DNA of 64,000 nt, taken from NCBI GenBank assembly GCA_012960505.1, contig DUBC01000016.1:186001-250000 (forward strand), given 5' to 3'. Both the position numbers and the translations under genes were made by a program. Position 1 is the stretch's first letter. Each line of letters starts with the position of its first letter. This stretch comes from Verrucomicrobiales bacterium. GTDB lineage: Bacteria > Verrucomicrobiota > Verrucomicrobiia > Verrucomicrobiales > DEV007. Under the pieces are notes generated by a model, which ran no database searches, was not told where the DNA came from, and saw nothing but the letters and a program-made list of their open reading frames with translations. Shown here in pieces: positions 18,232-27,439 of this stretch.

Positions 18232-19383
18232 TCATCTTTGAGACTGTTCGATGAGTATTTCACTTTTCTCAATTTCTAATTCTTTTCCCAGTAGCTGTTT
18301 AGCAAAAATTTTTTCTGTAATCATTTGTATAGTGTCATTTCTAAATCCTCCGTGCCCACCTCCCTTGACTGTTATTAGTGTTGAGTCGCATCCGTTTTCC
18401 AAGAGTTTTTTGTGGAATATTACGGATTGATTATAGGGGACTAGTTGATCATTCGTTCCATGAACATGAATGAATGGGCAATCATCTTTGGTTACATAAT
18501 TGATTGGGGAAGCTTTGATTGCTTTTTTCTTATTTTTTTGCAGTGCGCCGCCGATGAGTTGTGATTCTGGGGAATTAGCCGCATCATGATCGATTCTGCT
18601 TGGAAATTTTGACATTTCGAGAAGGGCTGAAGGACCAAAAAAGTTTCCAACGCAATGGACTCTACTTTCCATGGTCTTGTAATTGCCAAGGCTTCCCTCC
18701 AATTCTTTCACGTTTCCACTTGTCCCTAGTATTGCTACTAAATGTCCTCCGGCAGAACTACCAAAGACCCCAATTCTTTCAGGGTTAATGCCATACTTTT
18801 TAGCATTGCCTCTGACCCATCGTACGGCTGCTTTGCAGTCATGTATTTGAGCTGGCCAGCGAGCCTCTCCAGACAATCTGTAACCGACACTGATTCCTAC
18901 ATATTCTCCGGACTCCACATAAGGTAAAAGTCTTACGACGCCTTGATCCTTATTGCCGTTTTTCCATCCTCCTCCATGAACATAGATAAGGGCAGGAAGG
19001 TTTTTTTTCTTTCTGCTCTTGGGCAAGATTAAGTTCAAGGATTGTCTTGGGTTTCCGGTGTCTGCATAAGGAATGTCATTCTTGATTTCGATGCGATCAT
19101 TGTTTAACTGATCCCTTGATCCTTTTTTTTGTCTGCGCCCAGATTTTTCTCGGATATTTTTATCTTCTTCTCGAGATATGAACCCATCATTATTCTTATC
19201 GGCCCGATCGAAGTTGGGTCTTGCATTTTGAGGCAATTCTTCTCGGGTTAATTTCCCGTCACTGTTCTGATCCCAACGATCAAAAATTGTTTTCTTTGGG
19301 CTGACTTGTGCTTTTGTATTAATGCTAAAAAGAAGAAATAAATACAGTGCGGTTCCGGTGATCTTTGTGCTTGTTTTGATCAT
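18232..19383 (-). CDS. exported alpha/beta hydrolase with N-terminal EF-hand pair
   Basis: 383-residue secreted esterase. After a signal peptide (TALYLFLLFSINTKA) come two EF-hand calcium loops, DQNSDGKLTREE and DKNNDGFISREE (about residues 36-80), then an alpha/beta hydrolase domain with oxyanion motif IYVHGGGWKNGNKDQG, nucleophile GVFGSSAGGHLV, Asp in HGTNDQLVP and His in GGGHGGF. EF-hand plus BD-FAE-type hydrolase is a recurring design in Planctomycetes and Verrucomicrobia (known of the group). Substrate likely an ester such as an acylated glycan, but unproven. 39 bases separate it from rlmB. Confidence 0.85.
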   Translation of the reverse strand: MIKTSTKITGTALYLFLLFSINTKAQVSPKKTIFDRWDQNSDGKLTREELPQNARPNFDRADKNNDGFISREEDKNIREKSGRRQKKGSRDQLNNDRIEIKNDIPYADTGNPRQSLNLILPKSRKKKNLPALIYVHGGGWKNGNKDQGVVRLLPYVESGEYVGISVGYRLSGEARWPAQIHDCKAAVRWVRGNAKKYGINPERIGVFGSSAGGHLVAILGTSGNVKELEGSLGNYKTMESRVHCVGNFFGPSALLEMSKFPSRIDHDAANSPESQLIGGALQKNKKKAIKASPINYVTKDDCPFIHVHGTNDQLVPYNQSVIFHKKLLENGCDSTLITVKGGGHGGFRNDTIQMITEKIFAKQLLGKELEIEKSEILIEQSQR

Positions 19384-19640
19384 TTTCTTGAAGGCGTTTT
19401 TTTCAGATTATTTGATCGGGGTAGTCGGATATTTTTATCTGAAATTGGGCATGATGATTTGATTGAACTTAAGATAAATTCTAATTTTTTGATCTTAAAT
19501 TTTTCCCGTTACTATGAGTTGATAGCGTGAATTAGCCTATTTTTTATTTATAATACACCAAATTGATTAGGAATCATTAAATTGTAATTAATTAGGAAGC
19601 TTCGACGGGATCAAGGATCCGTGCTATCGGTTCAGCAATC

Positions 19641-19656
19641 TGACCATCGATGGTCA
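19641..19656. repeat. perfect 16-bp palindrome over the ABC exporter start
   Basis: TGACCATCGATGGTCA is its own reverse complement and includes the ATG at 19650. It has the form of a dimeric-protein operator, or could fold in mRNA. No second copy was noticed in nearby intergenic sequence. Confidence 0.35.
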
Positions 19657-21590
19657 TACGAATGAAAGCTGAATTAAATGATGATAAGGCTAAGAAAGTC
19701 GCTTTGAATTCTGGTGATTCCGTTGCAGGGCCTTACCGGCGTTTGGCAGCTTATTTGAAGCCCTACAAGTGGAGGTTTATTTTCGGGATTATTTTTGGTG
19801 CTCTTTATGGGGTGGTGAATGGAGGAATGGTTCTCGTTATTCATTATGTTACAAATATTGTTTTTGGAGCAAGTAAAGGGCCAGAAGATTTTGAGGAAAT
19901 CAAAAATAAGTTACCTCCAGAAGAGATTGATAAGGCTCAAGAAGCTTTCGAAAAGGTTCAAGGAATTATCAAAGAGAGCTCTGAGAACGCCGTTCAATTT
20001 GATTCACATATTCTTTTAGTGGCTCTTCTAATACCCGCGATCATGCTGATTAGAGGGTTGTTCGGATTTCTGAACTCTTATTGTATGCTCTGGTGCAGCT
20101 TGCGGGTCCTTAGTGACATAAGAGTGAAGTTGTTTCGCAGGCTAATGGGTCAGTCCCTTGATTATTTTAATCAAAGTAAGGGAGGTGAATTGATGCAGAC
20201 AGTATTCAATCAGACCAGGCTTGCACAACAGACACTCACGACAGCAGTCAGCGATATTGTTAAGCAACCCGTGGCAATTATTTCTGCTCTGGCGGCAATA
20301 TTTTATATTGATTGGCAGTTTGCACTTTGTGCCCTTGTCTTGTTTCCTATTTGTATCGTTCCAGTCATTATTGCAGGACGCAAGGTCCGAAAGTCAGGAC
20401 GGAGAGAGGAAGATGAAGCAGAAAAAATGATGGTCGTGATGCAAGAAGCAATTTCTGGCATTCAGGTTGTCAAGGGACATGCCAGAGAAGAACATGAGAT
20501 AGGCAAGTTTGTTGAAGCCAATTCCAGAATGATGACATTCATCATGCGTTGGCGTAAAGCGATGGAGATTGTGAGTCCGCTCGTTGAGATTGTTGCCTCC
20601 TTCGGAGTGGGTGCGGCATTAGTCTATTGTTCTTTTATCCCGGGATCTGGTGGTCCAGGAAAATTCTTAGCCTTAAATGCGGGTCTTGTACTTTTGTACC
20701 CACCGGCCAAGTCAATGAGTCGAATTTCGATTTTATTACAGAAGTCACTGGCGGCAACTGTCAAAGTTTTCAAAATGATGGATCGTGCTCCGTCTATTCA
20801 GGATGCAGAGGATGCAGTAGAAATTGAAGACTGCAAAGGGGAGATACGATTTGAAAATGTGAGTCATTCCTATGGAGAAGGAGTGTATGCTGTTGAGGAA
20901 ATTGATTTTACTGTTGAGGCCGGTAAAAACTATGCTCTTGTCGGTGAAAGCGGTGCAGGAAAGAGCACTTTATTTTCTCTTATATTACGTTTTTATGATC
21001 CGCGTGACGGCACCGTCAGTATTGATGGCATTGATATAAGAAACATTCGTCAGGAATCGTTGAGAGATCATATAGGTGTCGTTAATCAGGATACATTTTT
21101 GTTTCATGATTCAATATATGAAAATATTCGTTACGGAAAACTGGATGCTACTAAGGAAGAAGTCATTGCAGCCGCCAAAATGGCACATGCTCATGAGTTC
21201 ATTATTGATCAGGATCAGGGGTATGATACGATCGTTGGTGACAAAGGTGATAAGTTATCTGGAGGACAGAAGCAGAGAATCAGTATTGCCCGAGCCATTT
21301 TGAGGGATGCGCCGATATTATTGTTGGATGAGGCTACTTCTGCTCTTGATTCTCGTTCCGAGAAAGTGATTCAGGGGGCTCTTCAGAAACTTTCGAAAGG
21401 CAGGACATCAATTGCTATAGCACATCGTTTATCAACGATACTTAATGCTGACAAGATTGTAGTGATGGAAAGGGGACGAGTCAGTGCTATAGGATCACAT
21501 TCTGAGCTTCTAGATTCTTCAGATACTTATCAGCATTTATACCGTATGCAGTTCGGTCATGATGGAGCATCCGCTGATTATGAAGTTTAA
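19650..21590 (+). CDS. ABC exporter, MsbA/LmrA-type
   Basis: Fused half-transporter, 646 residues: a type IV exporter membrane domain (six helices, about 40-360) followed by a nucleotide-binding domain with Walker A GESGAGKST, Q-loop VVNQDTFLFHDSIYENI, signature LSGGQKQR, Walker B ILLLDEATSALD and switch His in AIAHRLSTI. It most resembles lipid/multidrug exporters such as MsbA. Between helices 1 and 2 there is an extra polar loop of about 45 residues (73-118), longer than in MsbA. ATG at 19650 sits in a 16-bp palindrome; ATG at 19662 is an alternative start. Confidence 0.9.
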   Translation: MVIRMKAELNDDKAKKVALNSGDSVAGPYRRLAAYLKPYKWRFIFGIIFGALYGVVNGGMVLVIHYVTNIVFGASKGPEDFEEIKNKLPPEEIDKAQEAFEKVQGIIKESSENAVQFDSHILLVALLIPAIMLIRGLFGFLNSYCMLWCSLRVLSDIRVKLFRRLMGQSLDYFNQSKGGELMQTVFNQTRLAQQTLTTAVSDIVKQPVAIISALAAIFYIDWQFALCALVLFPICIVPVIIAGRKVRKSGRREEDEAEKMMVVMQEAISGIQVVKGHAREEHEIGKFVEANSRMMTFIMRWRKAMEIVSPLVEIVASFGVGAALVYCSFIPGSGGPGKFLALNAGLVLLYPPAKSMSRISILLQKSLAATVKVFKMMDRAPSIQDAEDAVEIEDCKGEIRFENVSHSYGEGVYAVEEIDFTVEAGKNYALVGESGAGKSTLFSLILRFYDPRDGTVSIDGIDIRNIRQESLRDHIGVVNQDTFLFHDSIYENIRYGKLDATKEEVIAAAKMAHAHEFIIDQDQGYDTIVGDKGDKLSGGQKQRISIARAILRDAPILLLDEATSALDSRSEKVIQGALQKLSKGRTSIAIAHRLSTILNADKIVVMERGRVSAIGSHSELLDSSDTYQHLYRMQFGHDGASADYEV

Positions 21591-21602
21591 GGATTAACTT
21601 AA

Positions 21603-23195
21603 TTATTTCTGCAATCTAATGACAGTGTCCTGAGGTTGAGATGAGTTTTTAGTTTTAGGAAAATCTAAGGTGTAATGAAGGCCTCTACTTTCATCTCTAA
21701 GTTGTGCGCAATTAACTATGAGTGAGGCTGTTTCGACAAGATTTCGCAGTTCTAGCAGGTCGCTACATATCTTGAAGTTCCAGTAGAACTCCTGAACCTC
21801 TTGTCTTAAATTTTGTAATCTTGTTGCTGCTCGCTTTAATCGTTTATTAGTTCTTACTATGGATACATAATCCCACATGAGGCGACGGATCTCATCCCAG
21901 TTATGATAAATAACTACAAGTTCATCAACGTCTTCAGCATTACCACTAGTCCATTCGGGTATTATTTGTTCTGATACTTTATTTTTATTATTTTTATTAT
22001 TTATTGCATTATCCAAGGCGCGCCCAGCAATTACGGCTCCTTCAAGAAGGGAATTAGATGCTAAGCGATTGGCTCCGTGAAGTCCTGTGCAGGCTACTTC
22101 TCCTACAGCATAAAGGCCATTCAGGGAGGTCCTCCCGTCAATATCTGTTTGAACTCCACCGCACTGGTAATGGGCGGCTGGAACTACTGGTATAGGATCA
22201 TTTGCTGGATCTATGCCCACCGATAGGCATGTCTTGTAAATGTTAGGAAAACGCTCGGATAGATATTCTTTTGATTTGTGCGTGATATCAACAAACACGC
22301 ACGGTTCCCCAGTCCTTTTAATTTCATGATCTATGGCTCTAGCCACGATGTCCCGAGGAGCCAGTGATCCTCTAGGATCATGCCTTTCCATGAATTCATT
22401 TCCGTCCTTACCAATTAATATTCCTCCTTCACCTCTTACCGCTTCGGAGATAAGAAAATTATTTAAATCGTGATGATAGAGACATGTTGGATGGAATTGA
22501 ATAAATTCCATGTTTGCTACATTTGCACCGGCCCTATAAGCCATTGCTAAGCCGTCACCTGTCGCAATGTTTGGATTTGTTGTATAAAGATAAACTCTCC
22601 CACATCCTCCGGTGCAGAGGACCACTGTATTTGATCGGAAAGTTAGAATTTTTCCAGTACTTTCATCTAAGGTATAGAGACCAACGACACTGTTTTTACC
22701 CTCGATCCCAAGTTTTTCAGTAGTGATCAGATCAATTGCAAAATGATCTTCCAAGATAGTAATATTACTGCATTCCTGGACTGCCTTTAGAAGTTTGTTT
22801 GAGATTTCTTTTCCGGTCGTGTCCTTTGAATAAAGTATTCTCCTTTGTGTGTGTCCACCTTCCTTCCCTAGGGCAAAATTTCCATTGTCTTGCCGGTCAA
22901 AATTGATTCCACATGCCATCATTTGATCAATGGCTTTAGGTGCCGATTCCACGATGGTTTTTACGACCTGACTATTACAAAGTCCTGCCCCAGCATCCAG
23001 TGTGTCTGTTACGTGAGATTCAAATGAGTCTTCAGGGTCTGCAACACAACAGATTCCCCCTTGGGCCCAAGCCGTATTAGAATTTTCTGATTTCTTTTTT
23101 GTCAGTACAGCAACGGTCCCGTGCTCCGCTGCCTTGAGTGCGAAACTGAGTCCGGAGATGCCCGTTCCAACAACTAGAAAATCGTATTCGCGCAT
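21603..23195 (-). CDS. nadB: L-aspartate oxidase
   Basis: FAD enzyme oxidising L-aspartate to iminoaspartate, the first step of de novo NAD synthesis with NadA. 530 residues. FAD dinucleotide motif VVGTGISGLSFALKAAEHG; AWAQGGICCV; EGGHTQRRILY; QFHPTCLY; the AAHYQCGGVQTDIDGRT motif; and GANRLASNSLLEGAVIAGRA. The loop near residue 400 contains an Asn/Lys run encoded by an A/T-only stretch. No nadA or nadC in this window. Convergent with the ABC exporter (12 bases). Confidence 0.96.
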   Translation of the reverse strand: MREYDFLVVGTGISGLSFALKAAEHGTVAVLTKKKSENSNTAWAQGGICCVADPEDSFESHVTDTLDAGAGLCNSQVVKTIVESAPKAIDQMMACGINFDRQDNGNFALGKEGGHTQRRILYSKDTTGKEISNKLLKAVQECSNITILEDHFAIDLITTEKLGIEGKNSVVGLYTLDESTGKILTFRSNTVVLCTGGCGRVYLYTTNPNIATGDGLAMAYRAGANVANMEFIQFHPTCLYHHDLNNFLISEAVRGEGGILIGKDGNEFMERHDPRGSLAPRDIVARAIDHEIKRTGEPCVFVDITHKSKEYLSERFPNIYKTCLSVGIDPANDPIPVVPAAHYQCGGVQTDIDGRTSLNGLYAVGEVACTGLHGANRLASNSLLEGAVIAGRALDNAINNKNNKNKVSEQIIPEWTSGNAEDVDELVVIYHNWDEIRRLMWDYVSIVRTNKRLKRAATRLQNLRQEVQEFYWNFKICSDLLELRNLVETASLIVNCAQLRDESRGLHYTLDFPKTKNSSQPQDTVIRLQK

Positions 23196-23275
23196 TAAGG
23201 TTTATTATTGTCCTTTATTTGAATAGTGATCTTCAGGGTTCTTGGCAACTATCTTTCAAGATTTGCTTAATTTTC

Positions 23276-24112
23276 TCAAAGGGAATCGATTTCAATATTA
23301 TCAATTAGTCTTGTATTGCTGAGAATAATTGCAACTGCAGCCAGAGCAGGTCTGTCAATTGTCTGGATCGGTTCCATGGTCTGTCTGTCCACTATTTTCA
23401 GATAATCTATTCCGCTCAGAGGCGCTTTACTTTCAATTATTGATTTGCCTAATGCAATTAATTCAGGGCACTGCTTCTCAGTGCTTAAGGCCATGGCGAC
23501 TAGCGCTTCATGAATTGCAGGGCATTGTTTCCGTTCTTCTGTGCTCAGGAATCGGTTCCTTGAGCTGATCGCAAGGCCATCCTGTTCTCTTACTGTTTTT
23601 GCTCCAATAATTTCGATGGAAAAATTTAGGTCACTAACTAATTGTTTAATGATCGCTAGCTGTTGGTAGTCTTTTTTACCAAAAACGGCAGTAGTTGGTT
23701 TGATGATATTAAATAGTTTTGTTACTACAGTACAGACCCCGTCAAAGTGACCTTGTCTTGTCGCACCACAAAGATGCTGTGTGAGTTTTTTTTCAGTCAC
23801 GGAAACGGATTCTCTTCCTGAATACATCTCAGAGTCTGAAGGGTAAAATATCAGATCAACCCCTTCTTCTCTACACAGTTCGTAATCTTTTTTGAATGTT
23901 TTTGGATATGACTTGAGATCTTCTTTATCATTGAACTGAGTGGGGTTCACATAAATAGATACGATCAGAGTTCCTTCTTTTTTGGCCAGAGCTTTGCCGG
24001 TTTTCATTAATTCTCTGTGCCCTTCATGCAAAGCGCCCATCGTAGGCACTAGAATGATATCACCTGTCCTTGACCATCTGGCCATCTCATTCACCGTTTC
24101 AATTACCCTCAC
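23276..24112 (-). CDS. panC: pantothenate synthetase
   Basis: Joins pantoate and beta-alanine using ATP, last step of vitamin B5 synthesis. 278 residues. Nucleotidyl-transferase HIGH-type motif in VPTMGALHEGHREL, then VSIYVNPTQFNDKEDL, ATRQGHFDGVCTVVTKLFN, FGKKDYQQLAIIKQL and DGLAISSRNRFLS with the KMSKS-like end. GTG start at 24110-24112. Lies between murJ and nadB on the same strand (99 and 80 bases). Confidence 0.96.
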   Translation of the reverse strand: MRVIETVNEMARWSRTGDIILVPTMGALHEGHRELMKTGKALAKKEGTLIVSIYVNPTQFNDKEDLKSYPKTFKKDYELCREEGVDLIFYPSDSEMYSGRESVSVTEKKLTQHLCGATRQGHFDGVCTVVTKLFNIIKPTTAVFGKKDYQQLAIIKQLVSDLNFSIEIIGAKTVREQDGLAISSRNRFLSTEERKQCPAIHEALVAMALSTEKQCPELIALGKSIIESKAPLSGIDYLKIVDRQTMEPIQTIDRPALAAVAIILSNTRLIDNIEIDSL

Positions 24113-24211
24113 AATGACGCGGTAACCTAAGGGATTGTCTTATGCAAAGGAAAGATTTTAACGCCACGCATTGACACACACTAAATGCGAGAAATAAGAT
24201 AAAAATTAGAA

Positions 24212-26137
24212 CTATTTTTGGTACTCGTTCTTCAGATCCTCAATGCTTATAGCTTTTAATTTTAATGCGGCAATTGCATAGATTAATAATCCTGAAATCA
24301 CTAAGACTGAAAGGCCGAGAAGCCTTTGCCCGAACCCGGATTCGACGAACCATCCTTCCATGGCTCTATTTATGAGCCAAATTCCAATTCCCATGATCAT
24401 AGTTGCAATAATGATTCTGGGTAAACGTTTTTTGAGTCTGGAGTCTGCTTTCCAGAAATCTCTTAGACCAAAGAGTAGCAGCGCTACATTAACCCATGCT
24501 GCAACTGCAGTAGCCAATGCAATCCCGACGTGTCCGAGCCGTCCAAATAAGAGCAGTGAAACTACAATATTAACGAATACGGTTATTCCCGCCATAATCA
24601 TTGGGCTTTTTGTGTTTTCTCTTGCGAAGAACCCGGGCAGTAAAACTTTTACTAATACGTAACCTGGGACCCCAAAAGAAAAGCCAGCAAGAGCCATCGA
24701 AGTGGCCATTGCGTCACCAGGACTGAAGGCGCCGCGTTGAAACAATGTCGATATGATTGGGTATGGTATTAGAGTCATGGCAAGCGCTGCCGGGAGAGTT
24801 ATAAGTAGTGCCATTTCGACTCCTCTGTTCATGCTAGTTACCGCGCCCGTTTGATCTCCTTTTCGTAGTCGTCTGGTTACTTCAGGAAGGAGGACAACAC
24901 CCAATCCAATACCGATCATGCCGAGTGGAAGCTGATACACACGTTCCGAATAGTAAAGATAAGAAATTGCTCCTTCCCGGAATGACGCAATGATGCCGCC
25001 GACCAGTAAATTAATTTGTTGTATGCCTGCAGCAATGATCCCTGGACCCATTAAAAAAAAGAGCCTCTTCATCTTTGCATTTATTTTTGGCTTGCATAAA
25101 TGGATCCGAATTCCTTTACGGATGCATGTTATATAAAGTGCTCCGAGCTGTATGAATCCTGCAATGAATACGCACCATGCAGCCACATGGGCACATTTTA
25201 AGGGGTGGTCTTTGATACCCATCACTGATGTAACAACTAAGAGCCCCAATAAAAAGATAATGTTGAGTAGCACCGGCGCGGCTGCGGGCATTCCAAAAAC
25301 TTTTATGGTATTTAAGACTCCGCTTAAGTGTGCAACTAGTGCCATGCAGAGTAGATAGATGAATGTTATTTTTGATAAAGTGACAGTGAGATTGAAAGTT
25401 TCAGGATGATTTCTGTAGATCTTAAAATTAGTAACACCATTTTCAGATGCATGGATTAGAGCCTTTCCTTCTAGCGTGTTAAATTTATGGCCCGCAGCTA
25501 ATGTGATTTTTTTTACCCATTGATTATCTTTTATCCATTCGGCTTGGCTGTATTCGGAGCTCTTCTTTATAAGATCAACGGGTTCTGGTTTTTCTCTGTC
25601 ATCTGCTAATAGAGAGCTGATGATTGGAATATTTTTTTTCTTGTATAGCAGGGTGGCGTTTTTTAACTCAGCGTCTCCATTATTATCGACCGTAATATAT
25701 ATTGATTTTGCTCCTCTGACATTGATCCCGAATGATACTTCCTGTGGCTTTGCACTATCGGTTACGGAAAAAGTTGTGGCTGCTTTAAATCCTGGCGCGT
25801 GAATCATAGTGATCCAGTGCATTAGAGGAATTGCTATTGCGGTAATAATGATGAGGACAATGGCCAGCATTGAGAAGGTCTGACTGGCAAATTGAACAGC
25901 TTCCTTTTTTCCTTTCTCATTAAGCTCTTTTCCAAAAAGAGGGACGAATGCTGAATTGAATGCACCTTCTCCAAAAATTCTTCGGAAAAGATTAGGAAAC
26001 TTGAAAGCTGCAAAAAACGCATCAGCAGCATGTCCACTGCCTAAAAAGAATCCCATGCATATGTCTCTTATGAAACCGAGGACCCTGCTTAGTGCAGTGA
26101 AACCGCTCACGGTTGCCATGGATTTTAGAAGCGACAT
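24212..26137 (-). CDS. murJ: lipid II flippase MurJ with a large periplasmic insertion
   Basis: MOP-superfamily flippase that exports the peptidoglycan precursor lipid II. The N-terminus is canonical (SRVLGFIRDICMGFFLGSG, ADAFFAAFKFPNLFRRIFGEGAFNSAFVPLF), as are the later helices with YYSERVYQLPLGMIGIGLGVVLLPEVTRR. At 641 residues it is over 100 longer than typical. The extra part is a hydrophilic, beta-rich stretch at residues about 118-246, between helices 3 and 4 (after MIHAPGF, before NLTVTLSKITF), which should face the periplasm. Downstream of sua5 by 142 bases. Confidence 0.93.
   Translation of the reverse strand: MSLLKSMATVSGFTALSRVLGFIRDICMGFFLGSGHAADAFFAAFKFPNLFRRIFGEGAFNSAFVPLFGKELNEKGKKEAVQFASQTFSMLAIVLIIITAIAIPLMHWITMIHAPGFKAATTFSVTDSAKPQEVSFGINVRGAKSIYITVDNNGDAELKNATLLYKKKNIPIISSLLADDREKPEPVDLIKKSSEYSQAEWIKDNQWVKKITLAAGHKFNTLEGKALIHASENGVTNFKIYRNHPETFNLTVTLSKITFIYLLCMALVAHLSGVLNTIKVFGMPAAAPVLLNIIFLLGLLVVTSVMGIKDHPLKCAHVAAWCVFIAGFIQLGALYITCIRKGIRIHLCKPKINAKMKRLFFLMGPGIIAAGIQQINLLVGGIIASFREGAISYLYYSERVYQLPLGMIGIGLGVVLLPEVTRRLRKGDQTGAVTSMNRGVEMALLITLPAALAMTLIPYPIISTLFQRGAFSPGDAMATSMALAGFSFGVPGYVLVKVLLPGFFARENTKSPMIMAGITVFVNIVVSLLLFGRLGHVGIALATAVAAWVNVALLLFGLRDFWKADSRLKKRLPRIIIATMIMGIGIWLINRAMEGWFVESGFGQRLLGLSVLVISGLLIYAIAALKLKAISIEDLKNEYQK
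25400..25786 (-). other. MurJ-internal inserted domain (about 129 residues)
   Basis: Codes for the extra soluble segment of MurJ. It contains a strand pair around VRGAKSIYITVDNNGDAELK, somewhat like the edge strands of NPCBM/galactose-binding-type modules, and ends near NFKIYRNHPETF just before helix 4. The reading frame is continuous and composition matches the flanks, so it is a genuine domain and not a frameshift. The module name is inference. Confidence 0.7.
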
Positions 26138-26279
26138 TGATGGTCGAGATTTTAAAGTATGATGGGGTGCGAATTTTATTTATAAGCGAGACAAAAGAAT
26201 GAATGGGTGTACTACGTGATCATAGCAGCATTGCTTTCAACCAAATGATTATTATTACGTTAATTTTGATGAGTTTCTA

Positions 26280-27311
26280 TTACAAAGCGGCCCTTTGTAA
26301 CCTATCCAGAATGGCTAGGCCAACTCCCTTTCCAGGAATTGGCTCTGCAATAATTTCGTCAGCACCACTCTCGTCTAACTTTCTCAATGAAAAAAAGAAT
26401 CTCACAGCTGCTTCGGGTAATTTCCCTGATCCGGGGCTTAGAATTTGAATTTCTTTCCAATCATGGATGCTTAAGTACCCGTCCTTCTCTTGCCCCCTAT
26501 AACTTAAGAGTGCATAACTTTTGGATGGATCCGCTTTGAAATTTTCAGGACAGTTTACGATCCTGAGTGGTGTTCTTGGAGAATAATGGGAAGCTAGTTG
26601 CCCAGGTGAATTTGGCCTTTCATTTTCACTTTGAGAATCTTGCCCTCTGAGAATCTTCCCGAATTTTTTCAGCATTTCTACCGTCACTGGACCAGGGCGC
26701 AAAAGGTGAAAATTGGGTTTTGGTCTTTCGGTGGATTCTATCCTGATAATGGTCGATTCGACACCATCGGAACATGCTCCTCCATCGATAATTAGTGGGA
26801 TCCTATTTGATAGTTCTGTATGCACTGCGGTCGCTGAAGTAGGAGACATGCTTCCAAAAATATTTGCACTTGGTGCAGCAAGAGGTAAATCGAGTTCTTT
26901 GATGATTTCAGAGAAAATTGGGTTCTTGCTCCTTCGAACTGCCACAGTCTGTAGGCCTGCCGTTACAATGTCTGGGATAATATTCTTTTTTGGTAGTACC
27001 ATGGTCAGGGGGCCTGGCCAGAATTCACGGATCAAAATGTCCACCGTTTCTTCTATATCGGGTGGGATATTGACAATTGAGTCTAGCATTTTTTTGCCAG
27101 AAACATGTACGATCAGAGGATCAAAGCTGGGTCTTTCTTTTGCTTCAAAAATGGCAGTACAGGCCTCAGCGTTAAATGCGTTAGCCGCTAGTCCGTAGAC
27201 TGTTTCTGTTGGTAGAGCCACAATTGAACCTTTATTGAGCAGAGTTACTGCTTCTGTAACAGCATCTCTGGTTTCTTCGGGTGTTCCGGCACTTAGTGTT
27301 ACGGTTTCCAT
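26280..27311 (-). CDS. threonylcarbamoyl-AMP synthase (Sua5 type)
   Basis: Makes threonylcarbamoyl-AMP from threonine, bicarbonate and ATP for the t6A37 modification of ANN-decoding tRNAs. 343 residues, so the two-domain Sua5 form. The N-terminal YrdC domain shows GSIVALPTETVYGLAANAF, KERPSFDPLIVHV, WPGPLTMVLPK, PLAAPSANIFGSMSPT and GGACSDGVESTI; the C-terminal Sua5 domain follows the linker SPGQLASHYSPRTPLRIV. First gene of the sua5-murJ-panC-nadB minus-strand series, divergent from aroK. Confidence 0.95.
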   Translation of the reverse strand: METVTLSAGTPEETRDAVTEAVTLLNKGSIVALPTETVYGLAANAFNAEACTAIFEAKERPSFDPLIVHVSGKKMLDSIVNIPPDIEETVDILIREFWPGPLTMVLPKKNIIPDIVTAGLQTVAVRRSKNPIFSEIIKELDLPLAAPSANIFGSMSPTSATAVHTELSNRIPLIIDGGACSDGVESTIIRIESTERPKPNFHLLRPGPVTVEMLKKFGKILRGQDSQSENERPNSPGQLASHYSPRTPLRIVNCPENFKADPSKSYALLSYRGQEKDGYLSIHDWKEIQILSPGSGKLPEAAVRFFFSLRKLDESGADEIIAEPIPGKGVGLAILDRLQRAAL

Positions 27312-27439
27312 TTACTCGTGATGATATAACTTCCCGAATCAGAGGAGTACGTCAATATTACACCTTCATGGCTTTCGTTGCACCTTTGTCATGAAGTCGT
27401 AAAGTACTCTTGATGAAAGGATCCGCTCGACAAACGCCA

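Noticed and set aside
19384..19649. tRNA or small RNA in the 266-base gap before the ABC exporter
   Set aside because: No cloverleaf or strong hairpin was found by eye; only A/T-rich sequence and the palindrome at the start codon.
26713..27198. Long plus-strand open frame opposite sua5 (161 codons)
   Set aside because: It lies wholly antisense to the well conserved Sua5 coding sequence and its translation has no family features.
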